This document shows positions 5,566 to 13,808 of a stretch of 13,961 nucleotides of DNA, one piece after another. Position 1 is the stretch's first letter. Every line of letters starts with the position of its first letter. The translations under genes and the position numbers were made by a program. Origin of the DNA: an uncultured beta proteobacterium (GTDB lineage: Bacteria; Pseudomonadota; Gammaproteobacteria; Burkholderiales; Burkholderiaceae_C); the NCBI GenBank assembly GCA_903920405.1, contig CAIXMC010000158.1, forward strand, positions 1-13,961, given 5' to 3'. The notes under the pieces are model-generated. The model was not told where the DNA came from, made no database searches, and saw only the letters and a program-made list of their open reading frames with translations.

Positions 5566-8514
5566 ATGTCGTTTGTTGAAGTTGTCACTTCGTCATCCGC
5601 CGCCGAGCGAGGTAGCAGTGTGCCCCATATCGTAGCAGTGGGTGCATCTGCCGGCGGCCTGGAGGCTTTGGAAAAGCTCTTTGACGGGTTGTCTTGCGAT
5701 TCTGGTGCCACCTTTGTAGTCATTCAGCATTTGTCGCCTGACCACAAAAGCATGATGGCCAATTTGCTGTCACGCCATACCCGCATGCCTGTGGTGATGG
5801 TCGAGCAAGACATGCCCATTGAACCTGACCGCGTTTATCTGATACCTCCTGGTTCCATCATGCATATGGGTGATGGCATTTTGAGTCTGACACCCAAAAA
5901 TCCGCGCACATTGACCCTGCCCATTGACGTGTTTTTCAAGTCCATGGCGGCTCACTATGGCGCACGTTCAGTAGGCGTGGTGCTGTCGGGAACAGGGTCT
6001 GACGGCACCCGGGGTGCTGCCTCCATCAACGATGCAGGCGGTTTTTTGATTGCCCAGGAACCTGACAACGCCAAGTTTGACGGAATGCCGCGCAGCGTCA
6101 TTGCCACCGGGTTGGTTGATGCCATTTTGCCTGTGGAGCAAATTGGCGCACGCCTGATTGCGCACATTACCAATCAGCCCCTTGTCAAAGCGGCAGTGGC
6201 GCTTGAAGAGCCTGCGGTCAGGGTTCTGGCGCTCACGCCTGAAGCTGCCATGAACGGCATTTTGCGTTTGTTGCTGCAAGTAGGTGGTATTGATTTTCAG
6301 GAATACAAAACCGGCACGGTGATGCGACGGATCGAGCGGCGCATGAATGTTCGTCAGGTCACATCGCTAGAGGCCTACCTTGACATGCTCAACGACGATC
6401 GCAATGAGGTTTTAACCTTGCGTCGTGAGCTGCTCATACCTGTGACCAGTTTTTTCCGAGACACCGATGCCTTTGAAATTTTGGGGCGTCAAATTATTGA
6501 CCCCATGGTGGCTAAAAAGCAGGCCGGTGATTCGATTCGCGTTTGGGCAGCAGCCGTTTCTACCGGCGAAGAAGCGTATTCGATTGCCATGATGTTTCTG
6601 GAATCCTTCGATCAGCTTAAGCGCTGGCCTTCCCTAAAAATTTTTGCGACCGATGTCGAGCAGCAAAATATTGAAACCGCTGGCGCTGGTACTTATCCTG
6701 AGTCCATTGCGGCTGAAGTCTCGCCTCAGCAGTTGGAGCGATTTTTTGTCAAAAAGGGCAATAACTTTGTGGTCAAGAACGAGTTGCGCCAATGCATTGT
6801 GTTTGCGCGGCACAACTTGCTGACCGATCCACCTTTTACCCGCATGGACTTGGTGGTGTGCCGCAATGCACTCATTTACTTTCGCAGCCAGGCCCAAGAA
6901 CGTGCCCTCAAACGCTTGCAATACGCCCTGCTACCCGGCGCACATTTGTTTTTGGGTTCAAGCGAGTCTTTGGCTGAACTGCAAAAAGACTTCACGCCCG
7001 TCAGTGCCAAACACAAAATATGGCAAATGCTCAGACCCTTGAGCTTGCCACTGGATATGGCCAAGGGGAGTGGTTATGGTTACACAGGTAGCATGCCGTT
7101 GGCCACCAGTCAGTCCACACGTTCAAGCCGTATCAAGGCCAGCGCCGTCGATCAAGGTTTTGCAGCGTTGCTCAAGGCGTTTGGGCCGCCTGCTGCCATT
7201 TTGGTGAACAGTCGGCATGAACTGGTTCACTCGTATGGCGATGTGCATAAATTTTTGCAATTGCGCGAAGGCCATGCCAGTCTGGAACTCAATCGCATTT
7301 TGCCCGACACCCTAGTGCCTGTTGCCGTCGCACTCTTGTTCAAGGCAGGGCGAGAAGGTGCCAGCGTCAGTTCTGACCGGCTCAAATTCACCGCAGCAGA
7401 TGGCGAAGTCGAGCATTTGCGTATGAGTGCCTGGCCGGTTGAGGAGTTTGAAGGTGAGCGTTTGACACTGTTGGCGTTTGAGCAGTTGCACACCCCCAAC
7501 CCCGCCGAGGTTGCCACCACCATTGATGTCGATTCCGAAACTGCCGAGCGCATGGAAGTTCTTGAGCGAGAACTCACAGCCACTCGCGAAAGTCTGCAAG
7601 CCACCGTAGAAGAGCTTGAAACGTCCAACGAAGAGCTGCAATCGACCAATGAAGAGTTGATGTCTTCCAATGAAGAGCTGCAAAGCTCCAACGAAGAGTT
7701 GCAGTCTGTCAATGAAGAATTGAACACGGTCAATGCCGAGTATCAGGAAAAAATCGACATTCTGAACCGGCTTAATGCCGACCTTGACAACATGGCTCAG
7801 GCGGTGACTGCGGGTACGGTGTTTGTCGATGAAAACCTGCTCCTGACACGCTTTAGCCCGGATGCCACGCACATTTTCAAATTACGTGACACCGACTTGG
7901 GTCGTCCGCTTGACGATTTGGCGCACACACTGATCTACCCTGACCTGATTGCTGATTTGACGCGAACCCTCAAAGATGGGATTCGTGTTGAAAAAGAAAT
8001 TCGTGGCATCAATGGGTTGCACTACTTTGTACGAATGCTGCCCTACAGCGTGCCCTCTTCACCCTCCAAGGGGGCTGTCATTACCTTTATGGATGTCACA
8101 GCACTGCACGAAGTTTCACGGCTTCAGCACATCATTGATTCGATCTCGGAAAACATTGTGGTTCTGAACAGTCATGGGGTGATCACCCTGGTTAACAGCG
8201 CCTGGCGCTGCTTTGCAGCGGACAACGGTGACCCCGATATGGCGCATTCCGGCCCTGGTGTCAATTACCTTGAAGTGTGCAGCAGCACATTTGATGTATT
8301 GGATCACTCTGCAGCGATGGCGCAGCGCGGTGTGCGTGAAGTGCTTGCAGGCACAAGGCAGCATTTTTCGATGGAGTACCCCTGCCATTCACCTACAGAG
8401 CAGCGCTGGTTTGCGATGCATGTCTCAGCCGTCGGGGGTGAGCAGCCAGGAGCTGTGGTGAGCCACATCAATATTACCGAATGGCGCAAGAAAAATCAGC
8501 CTGTTTTGATGTAG
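5566..8514 (+). CDS. CheB methylesterase - CheR methyltransferase - PAS fusion protein
   Basis: The 982-residue protein joins two opposing chemoreceptor-modifying activities. A CheB-type methylesterase domain (about 20-205) has catalytic S28 (GASAGG), H55 (IQHLSP) and D146 (SGTGSDGTRG), and no receiver domain precedes it. A CheR-type domain follows (about 226-485): the helical RRIERRM region, IPVTSFFRD, the SAM-binding WAAAVSTGEEAYSIAM (327-342) and VVCRNALIYF (430-439). Next are a PAS-like stretch (about 532-640), a long coiled coil with heptads NEELxSx (688-723), and two PAS-like domains (about 745-840 and 855-975). There is no histidine kinase domain or membrane segment, so it should be cytoplasmic. 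Such fusions are known as orphan signalling proteins; whether it really modifies receptors is unknown. The next gene starts within or just after its end, so the two form one unit. Confidence 0.92.
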   Translation: MSFVEVVTSSSAAERGSSVPHIVAVGASAGGLEALEKLFDGLSCDSGATFVVIQHLSPDHKSMMANLLSRHTRMPVVMVEQDMPIEPDRVYLIPPGSIMHMGDGILSLTPKNPRTLTLPIDVFFKSMAAHYGARSVGVVLSGTGSDGTRGAASINDAGGFLIAQEPDNAKFDGMPRSVIATGLVDAILPVEQIGARLIAHITNQPLVKAAVALEEPAVRVLALTPEAAMNGILRLLLQVGGIDFQEYKTGTVMRRIERRMNVRQVTSLEAYLDMLNDDRNEVLTLRRELLIPVTSFFRDTDAFEILGRQIIDPMVAKKQAGDSIRVWAAAVSTGEEAYSIAMMFLESFDQLKRWPSLKIFATDVEQQNIETAGAGTYPESIAAEVSPQQLERFFVKKGNNFVVKNELRQCIVFARHNLLTDPPFTRMDLVVCRNALIYFRSQAQERALKRLQYALLPGAHLFLGSSESLAELQKDFTPVSAKHKIWQMLRPLSLPLDMAKGSGYGYTGSMPLATSQSTRSSRIKASAVDQGFAALLKAFGPPAAILVNSRHELVHSYGDVHKFLQLREGHASLELNRILPDTLVPVAVALLFKAGREGASVSSDRLKFTAADGEVEHLRMSAWPVEEFEGERLTLLAFEQLHTPNPAEVATTIDVDSETAERMEVLERELTATRESLQATVEELETSNEELQSTNEELMSSNEELQSSNEELQSVNEELNTVNAEYQEKIDILNRLNADLDNMAQAVTAGTVFVDENLLLTRFSPDATHIFKLRDTDLGRPLDDLAHTLIYPDLIADLTRTLKDGIRVEKEIRGINGLHYFVRMLPYSVPSSPSKGAVITFMDVTALHEVSRLQHIIDSISENIVVLNSHGVITLVNSAWRCFAADNGDPDMAHSGPGVNYLEVCSSTFDVLDHSAAMAQRGVREVLAGTRQHFSMEYPCHSPTEQRWFAMHVSAVGGEQPGAVVSHINITEWRKKNQPVLM

Positions 8515-8519
8515 GCCAC

Positions 8520-11141
8520 ATGGAGCCAGAATCTAAAGAAAGAAAAACGCAGCGTTTGCAATTGCTCAAGCAACGCGCCCAAGCGGTTCTTGAGCAATCT
8601 CAGGTGGGAGGTATTGATCCATCCGACACAATGGTCAAGCTGCTTGAAGACTTGCGCATTTACCAGGTTGAACTGGAGTTGCAAAACGAAGAATTGCGCA
8701 CTGCCCAGTTAGAGGCCGAGCATGCACAGCGTAGCTACCGAACGCTGTTTGATCAGATGCCTTTGCCCGCTTTGGTGTTGGACACGAAAGGCATAGTGGA
8801 TAACTGTAACGAACGTGCTGCAGCGTTGTTTGGCACGCAGGGGCACTTTCTTGGGATTGACATCCGTTTTTGGCACAAGCTGAATAAACCTGACAGAGCA
8901 CGCTTGCATGTGGCTTTGCGTGATGTGATGCCAGGCCAGGCGCAGGTGCTTAACCGCGTTGAGATTGTCAACCAAAAAATTTCAGGTGCAGTGTTTGATG
9001 TGCATTTGATTGGTTTGTCGATGGATTACAAGCTCGACCGACGTATCTTGCTGCTCTTGGTGGATCGTAGCGCAGAACAGACTCGTGAGCAGGAACGACA
9101 CCTGTACGACGCTCTGCTGGATGCCACTGACAACTTTATTTTTGCCGCGGACCTTGACGGGCGAATGCTGTTGGTTAACCGGGCTTTGCTCAATTTTGTA
9201 GAACGACCTCGCGGCATGGTGTTGGGGCAGCACCGCGAGTCTTTTTTGCCATTGCGTGATGCTATTTTGCATCGTGAGGCTGATCAAAAGGTCATTCAAT
9301 CAGGTGCCCCAATGACCTTGGAAGAGCACGTGAATGCCGGTCCGGGTCATGTTCCAGTGGATTTTGTAACGCGCCGTTTCCCCTTGTTCGACGATTCTGG
9401 CAAGGCTTACGGGGTCGGTGGGATTTCGACGGACATCAGCGCCATCAAGGTTCAGCAACGCCAGATTTTGCTGAGTGAATCGGTGTTTCTTTGTTCTGAT
9501 GAAGCCATCATCATCACGGATGCTCAAATGCGCATCGTTCGTATTAATCCTGCATTTACGCGCATGACCGGTTTTAGTTCCGAAGCCGTTTTAGGGCAGA
9601 ACACACGCGTGTTGAAATCCGGGCGTCACAGCGTCACGTTTTACGAAAATATGGGCAAGGCGTTGGCGCAAATAGGTCACTGGGCGGGTGAAATCAACAA
9701 TCGGCGCGCTGACGGGAGTTTTTTTACCGTGTGGAGCAACATCAACGTTGTGCGTAACAACGAAGGCCAAGTGCTGCATTACATCGCTTTGCAAAGTGAT
9801 GTGACCCAACTGCACGAAGCGCAAATTGCGCTTCAACGCCAGGCTTCATATGACAGTTTGACCGGATTGCCCAACCGTTCTTTGTTCAATGATCGTATCG
9901 CCCAATTGGTGGCGCAATCCCAACGGCAAGCCATCTTGTTTGCGCTGCTGTTTGTCGATCTGGATCACTTCAAGGAGGTCAATGATACCTTGGGGCATCA
10001 GGTGGGCGACACCTTGTTGCGCACCGTGTCAGAGCGATTGCTGCACGGTGTTCGCAGCGAAGATACGGTGGCTCGCATGGGGGGCGATGAATTTGTAGTG
10101 TTGTTGCCAAGTACGGATAGAGCAGGTGCATTGGCCCTGGCCAATAACCTGCTGGTGCGATTGCGTGAACCATTGATGCTTGACGGCGCTGGCTCTTACC
10201 GGCCCATGGCCAGCCTGGGTGTGGCTGTGTTCCCGGAAGATGGCAGCGCCCCCGATGAGTTGCTGCGCAGCGCCGACATGGCTATGTACCGTGCGAAATT
10301 AACGGGGCGAAATCGCTTGTTGAGTTATACCGCCGACATGGGTGCGAGTACTGATTTGGCATTTACCATCCAGACCGAACTGGCCATTGGCTTGGCCGAG
10401 CAGCAATTCAGGGTTTATTTTCAGCCCAAGTGTCGGCTCGATACCGGCGAATTGGTGGGTGCCGAAGCTCTGGTGCGATGGGAGCGCCCGGGACATGGCT
10501 TGACGCTCCCGGGTGTATTCATTGGCGTGGCTGAAAAAAGTGGTTTGCTTGTTGAACTTGACCATTGGGTGATGCAAGATGCCATGCAGCAATTGGGACA
10601 ATGGTATCGTTTGGGATTGTGGTCTGCATCAATGCGAATGGCCATCAACCAAAATGTGGCTGACTTGCAAAAACCGGATTTGCTGACGCAAATCAGTACG
10701 ATTTTGCAGGTCAATGGTGTCCGTGCCGATATGCTGGAACTTGAGATTACCGAGGATACCCTGCTGCATCACACTCCCGAGCAATTGGCGCGTTTGCAGG
10801 CTTTGCGCGACATGGGTGTTTCGGTGGCGATTGACGATTTTGGCACTGGTTATTCAAGTTTGTCGTACCTGCGTTTATTACCCGTATCGGTCATCAAGAT
10901 TGACCAAAGTTTTGTGGCCAGCATGTTGACTGACAATAACGATGCCGTGCTGGTTCGCACCATTGTGGATATGGCGCACGACCTTGGTCTGAGCCTGGTG
11001 GCTGAAGGTGTCGAAACCCTCTTGCAACGTGAGCGTCTGGCTCATTTGGGGGCTGAGGTAGGTCAAGGTTATCTGTTTGGTTACCCTATTAGTGCTGAGG
11101 AATTTGAGGTACGCTGGTTGAATCTTGGCATTACGCCATAA
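8520..11141 (+). CDS. PAS-GGDEF-EAL protein (diguanylate cyclase/phosphodiesterase)
   Basis: The protein makes and/or breaks down cyclic di-GMP. From ATG 8520 it has 873 residues: an N-terminal coiled-coil helix (about 1-72), three PAS-like domains (about 73-190, 193-310, 319-435), a GGDEF domain (about 440-595) and an EAL domain (about 615-865). The cyclase motif GGDEF is intact (521-525), with an inhibitory I-site R512-S-E-D515 five residues before it. The EAL domain keeps E649-A-L, the ELEITED glutamates, DDFGTG (772-777), IKIDQSF, VAEGVET and QGYLFGYP, so both halves look catalytically competent. No membrane segment is seen. An in-frame ATG at 8481 would add 13 residues and overlap the upstream gene by 34 nt; 8520, 5 nt past that stop, fits relatives' N-termini better. 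Coupling with the CheB-CheR fusion suggests a shared input. Confidence 0.93.
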   Translation: MEPESKERKTQRLQLLKQRAQAVLEQSQVGGIDPSDTMVKLLEDLRIYQVELELQNEELRTAQLEAEHAQRSYRTLFDQMPLPALVLDTKGIVDNCNERAAALFGTQGHFLGIDIRFWHKLNKPDRARLHVALRDVMPGQAQVLNRVEIVNQKISGAVFDVHLIGLSMDYKLDRRILLLLVDRSAEQTREQERHLYDALLDATDNFIFAADLDGRMLLVNRALLNFVERPRGMVLGQHRESFLPLRDAILHREADQKVIQSGAPMTLEEHVNAGPGHVPVDFVTRRFPLFDDSGKAYGVGGISTDISAIKVQQRQILLSESVFLCSDEAIIITDAQMRIVRINPAFTRMTGFSSEAVLGQNTRVLKSGRHSVTFYENMGKALAQIGHWAGEINNRRADGSFFTVWSNINVVRNNEGQVLHYIALQSDVTQLHEAQIALQRQASYDSLTGLPNRSLFNDRIAQLVAQSQRQAILFALLFVDLDHFKEVNDTLGHQVGDTLLRTVSERLLHGVRSEDTVARMGGDEFVVLLPSTDRAGALALANNLLVRLREPLMLDGAGSYRPMASLGVAVFPEDGSAPDELLRSADMAMYRAKLTGRNRLLSYTADMGASTDLAFTIQTELAIGLAEQQFRVYFQPKCRLDTGELVGAEALVRWERPGHGLTLPGVFIGVAEKSGLLVELDHWVMQDAMQQLGQWYRLGLWSASMRMAINQNVADLQKPDLLTQISTILQVNGVRADMLELEITEDTLLHHTPEQLARLQALRDMGVSVAIDDFGTGYSSLSYLRLLPVSVIKIDQSFVASMLTDNNDAVLVRTIVDMAHDLGLSLVAEGVETLLQRERLAHLGAEVGQGYLFGYPISAEEFEVRWLNLGITP

Positions 11142-11248
11142 GGATATGGCCTGCCAAGCCTCACTGAATGATGTGCGGCATGGATGATTCAGGTCAGTGG
11201 CATGATCGTCGATGCTAGAAGTGATGTGGAAGCTGCAATATTCCCTTG

Positions 11249-11278
11249 TCAAGCTGCACGGACTTGAGTGAGTTTTTT
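11249..11278 (+). terminator. Weak terminator candidate after the GGDEF-EAL gene
   Basis: TCAAG (11249-11253) pairs with CTTGA (11263-11267) around a 9-nt loop, and six T residues follow at 11273-11278 after GTGAG. The stem is short and the T-run is displaced by 5 nt, so it is a poor match to a Rho-independent terminator. It is the only candidate I see in the spacer after the gene. Confidence 0.25.
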
Positions 11279-11290
11279 AGTATAACAAAT

Positions 11291-11345
11291 CGGCCTCTAG
11301 CGCCCGTCCTGCTTGCGTAGTTAGCTATTTTTTTAATAGTAAAAA
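11291..11345 (+). repeat. Short interspersed repeat, copy B
   Basis: This stretch reads GGCCTCTAGCGCCCGTC, then CTGCTTGCGTAG, TTAGCTAT and TTAATAGTAAA. It matches the reverse complement of 5361-5412 block by block, with the GCGCCCGTC and AGCTAT segments best kept. The two copies are diverged and inverted relative to each other. CTATT/AATAG can form a small hairpin. A possible recruited role as transcript end or leader for the helicase gene is inference. Confidence 0.55.
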
Positions 11346-11402
11346 TGGGCAAACACATTCGCCAACATAGCAAAGTTACCCATGGAAAAAGATGAACGAT
11401 AA

Positions 11403-11469
11403 TTTGGATCATGAACAAAAATCATTGTCCTGATCCAAAGGGCACTACCAGCTATCGGTATTGGATAGC
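11403..11469 (+). promoter_or_regulatory. Structured leader upstream of the DEAD-box helicase gene
   Basis: Two hairpins lie in series before the gene. TTTGGATCA (11403-11411) pairs perfectly with TGATCCAAA (11431-11439) across a 19-nt loop, and GCTATC (11451-11456) pairs with GATAGC (11464-11469) across a 7-nt loop. The ribosome site AGG follows 6 nt before the ATG. Leaders of some bacterial DEAD-box helicase genes are structured and used for autoregulation or cold response; that role here is inferred, and the first hairpin could instead be an operator. Confidence 0.4.
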
Positions 11470-11487
11470 CATTGAACGTAGGTTTGA

Positions 11488-12921
11488 ATGACCAAATTGA
11501 CTGCTGATACTCCCATTATGGCCTTTGCACAGTTGCAACTGGCCGCACCTTTAGCACGTGCCGTATCTGACATGGGCTACACCGTTATGACCCCCATCCA
11601 GGCGCAGGCCATTCCGGTCGTTTTGCAAGGGCGAGACGTCATGGGCGCTGCTCAAACAGGCACTGGCAAGACCGCAGCGTTTGCTTTGCCACTGTTGCAG
11701 CGCTTGCTTCAATACGAAAGTTCTTCTGCATCGCCCGCACGTCACCCCGTACGCGCTCTGGTGTTGCTGCCTACCCGCGAACTGGCCGACCAAGTGGCTG
11801 AACAAGTCAAACTGTTCGGCAAATACACCCAACTGCGCAGTGCCGTTGTGTTTGGCGGAATTGACATGAAACCACAAGCGCTGGAGTTAATAAAAGGGAT
11901 CGAAGTGTTGGTAGCTACACCTGGCCGGCTGCTCGACCACGTTGAAGCCAAAAACTGTGCTCTCAGCCAAGTGGAGTATGTGGTGCTTGACGAAGCCGAT
12001 CGTATGCTGGACATCGGTTTTCTGCCCGCCCTTCAACGTATTTTGAGCTTTTTGCCTCGTCAGCGTACCACACTGCTGTTTTCGGCAACGTTTTCGCCTG
12101 AGATCAAGCGCTTGGCCAACAGTTATTTGCAAGACCCTGTAACGATTGAAGTCGCCCGCTCCAATGCCATGGCATCCACCGTAGAGCAGCATTTTTACAG
12201 AGTGGACGATGACGACAAGCGTCATGCGCTGCACCAAATTCTGCGTCAGCGTGGCTTAAAGCAGGCGTTTGTCTTTGTCAACAGCAAACTGGGGTGCGCC
12301 CGCCTGGCACGTTCCCTGGAGCATGAAGGACTGAAAACCACGGCCTTGCATGGCGACAAAAGTCAGGATGAACGACTCAAAGCACTTGAATCGTTCAAAA
12401 GTGGCGAGGTTGATTTGCTGGTGTGTACCGATGTCGCCGCTCGTGGTCTGGACATCAAGGATGTTCCTGCTGTTTTTAACTTTGACATTCCTTTCAACGC
12501 AGAAGATTACATTCATCGCGTCGGTCGAACGGGTCGTGCAGGATTGGCAGGTCTGGCCGTTAATTTTGTGTCCAAGACCGATTTGCGTTTGGTGGCTGAC
12601 ATCGAACGCATGATCCACACCAAAATTGAACTTGAAGCGATGGAGTTCGAGGAAAATCTTCCCGATATTCGCAAGCAAGGCCATATCAATGACGGGCGGC
12701 GTATTTACCGTGGAGAGGTTGACGCAGAACGAGTTCAGCGTCCAGTACGCCGTGACTGCAAACCTGCTCGCATCGACCCATTTTTTGACAAACCCTACGA
12801 GCCGCAGCCTGTTGACATGTCCCCCTCTTGGGAAGCAGTAGCACCGCGCCACAGTGTGCGCGGCATTTCAAGCAACATCAAACCTCGGCAAAAACTCGCG
12901 GCCTTATTCACACCCGTCTGA
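11488..12921 (+). CDS. rhlE: RhlE-like DEAD-box ATP-dependent RNA helicase
   Basis: The enzyme unwinds short RNA duplexes with ATP, in ribosome assembly or RNA turnover, and acts in the cytoplasm. The 477-residue protein has all the family motifs in order: F13 and the Q motif (TPIQAQAIP, 35-43), motif I AQTGTGKT (55-62), PTRELA, TPGRLLDH, DEAD (168-171), SAT (199-201), then in domain 2 FVFVNSK, TDVAARGLDI and HRVGRTGR (343-350). The basic C-terminal tail contains DPFFDKPYEP, a segment I associate with betaproteobacterial RhlE proteins, and ends KPRQKLAALFTPV. The symbol rests on this overall likeness, and RhlE is hard to separate from related helicases by eye. It converges on apaH with 2 bp between stops. 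Confidence 0.93.
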   Translation: MTKLTADTPIMAFAQLQLAAPLARAVSDMGYTVMTPIQAQAIPVVLQGRDVMGAAQTGTGKTAAFALPLLQRLLQYESSSASPARHPVRALVLLPTRELADQVAEQVKLFGKYTQLRSAVVFGGIDMKPQALELIKGIEVLVATPGRLLDHVEAKNCALSQVEYVVLDEADRMLDIGFLPALQRILSFLPRQRTTLLFSATFSPEIKRLANSYLQDPVTIEVARSNAMASTVEQHFYRVDDDDKRHALHQILRQRGLKQAFVFVNSKLGCARLARSLEHEGLKTTALHGDKSQDERLKALESFKSGEVDLLVCTDVAARGLDIKDVPAVFNFDIPFNAEDYIHRVGRTGRAGLAGLAVNFVSKTDLRLVADIERMIHTKIELEAMEFEENLPDIRKQGHINDGRRIYRGEVDAERVQRPVRRDCKPARIDPFFDKPYEPQPVDMSPSWEAVAPRHSVRGISSNIKPRQKLAALFTPV

Positions 12922-12923
12922 AT

Positions 12924-13769
12924 TTAAGGATGTTGTGCCGCTGTGCAATCCACCTGAATCAGTTGCGGTGTCGTAGAGGATTGGCTGTCATCAAGCCTGA
13001 GCGCTGTCAATCTGCCACCCCAAACACAACCCGAGTCGAGCGAGATCACGTCCTCACGCCCAAGCCACCCTAAGGTTGACCAGTGACCAAATGCAACGCG
13101 CACATTCGCAGTGTGTCGCCCTGGCACATCAAACCATGGCAAATAGCCAGGCGGCGCAGCATCAGCGCCCAGTGTTACCGAAAACTCCATCTGGCCAGAT
13201 GCTGTGCAAAATCTCAAGCGTGTCAAGGCGTTCACAATCACCCTCAACCGATCATCCCCTGACCATGATGCATCCCAATGATCAGGCTGATTGCCGTACA
13301 TGCGGTGCAAAAAATCAGGCCAATTTGCGCTATGCAAAACACATTCAACTTCCCCAGCCAGTGCTATGGATTGGTGAGCTGTCCATGCAGGCAGCACACC
13401 GGCGTGAACCAATAAATAGTCATGATTTCGATGCGTTAGCAAGCGTGCCAAGGGCTGTTGGCGCAACCAGGTCAGCAGAATGTCGCAGTCGGGCGCTGTA
13501 AGCAATTCAGACAAGGTATCTTTGCGATGGAGCTTGCGTGCGCCCACTGACACGGCCAGCAGATGAAGGTCATGGTTGCCCAAAATGCACTGGGCTGCAT
13601 GACCATAGCGCATCAAACGACGCAGCACACCCGCAGAATCTGGCCCACGATTCACCATATCGCCAAGCAGGTACAGTGTGTCGCGGCTGGGCGAAAAAGA
13701 AACGGCAGTGAGTAAGCGCTGAAGCGCCTCGTCGCAGCCTTGAATATCTCCAATCAAGTAAAGTGCCAT
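12924..13769 (-). CDS. apaH: Symmetrical bis(5'-nucleosyl)-tetraphosphatase (Ap4A hydrolase)
   Basis: ApaH splits diadenosine tetraphosphate into two ADP, limiting a stress-associated nucleotide; it also removes Np4 caps from RNA in E. coli. The 281-residue product is close to the E. coli length (280). The metal-binding phosphoesterase signature is complete: GDIQGC (7-12, D8), GDMVNRGPDS (36-45, D37), GNHDLHLL (64-71, N65 and H66), LVHAGVLP (H122) and the late FGHWSTLGW. AGGA lies 4 nt before the ATG at 13769. The gene is transcribed toward rhlE, tail to tail, with 2 bp between stop codons. Its upstream region is only about 40 nt before the second copy of the palindromic element, so its promoter must lie within or across that element. 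It lacks the apaG/ksgA/pdxA neighbours of enteric bacteria, at least on the visible side. Confidence 0.96.
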   Translation of the reverse strand: MALYLIGDIQGCDEALQRLLTAVSFSPSRDTLYLLGDMVNRGPDSAGVLRRLMRYGHAAQCILGNHDLHLLAVSVGARKLHRKDTLSELLTAPDCDILLTWLRQQPLARLLTHRNHDYLLVHAGVLPAWTAHQSIALAGEVECVLHSANWPDFLHRMYGNQPDHWDASWSGDDRLRVIVNALTRLRFCTASGQMEFSVTLGADAAPPGYLPWFDVPGRHTANVRVAFGHWSTLGWLGREDVISLDSGCVWGGRLTALRLDDSQSSTTPQLIQVDCTAAQHP

Positions 13770-13808
13770 ATGATCCTGGATTCCTCAGTTGACCGCTTAT
13801 TGTCTTCA

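Larger units (their letters stand above)
11142..11487 (+). other. Spacer between the GGDEF-EAL gene and the helicase gene, no gene seen
   Basis: This 346-nt spacer holds the weak terminator, the interspersed repeat copy B and the structured helicase leader listed separately. Short frames such as a 16-codon one starting with the ATG at 11346 lack ribosome sites and similarity, so I do not call them. The first bases after the GGDEF-EAL stop (11139-11151) resemble the end of the palindromic element. Confidence 0.5.

Noticed and set aside
6535..6573. SAM-binding motif of the CheR domain reads WAAAVSTGEE rather than the common GCSTGEE form
   Set aside because: Enteric CheR also has Ala residues here (WSAAASTGEE), so this is normal variation and not a sign of inactivity.
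7227..7872. Long Ser-rich and Phe/Gly-rich minus-strand frames opposite the coiled-coil region
   Set aside because: They are reverse-strand readings of the NEEL heptads; codon pattern and motifs clearly support the plus-strand gene.
8481..8519. Upstream ATG extending the GGDEF-EAL gene by 13 codons
   Set aside because: It would overlap the CheB-CheR fusion gene by 34 nt and has a less typical N-terminus; kept only as an alternative start.
11215..11418. Minus-strand frame of 67 codons in the helicase upstream spacer
   Set aside because: It runs across the interspersed repeat and the leader hairpin, has no ribosome site and resembles nothing I know.
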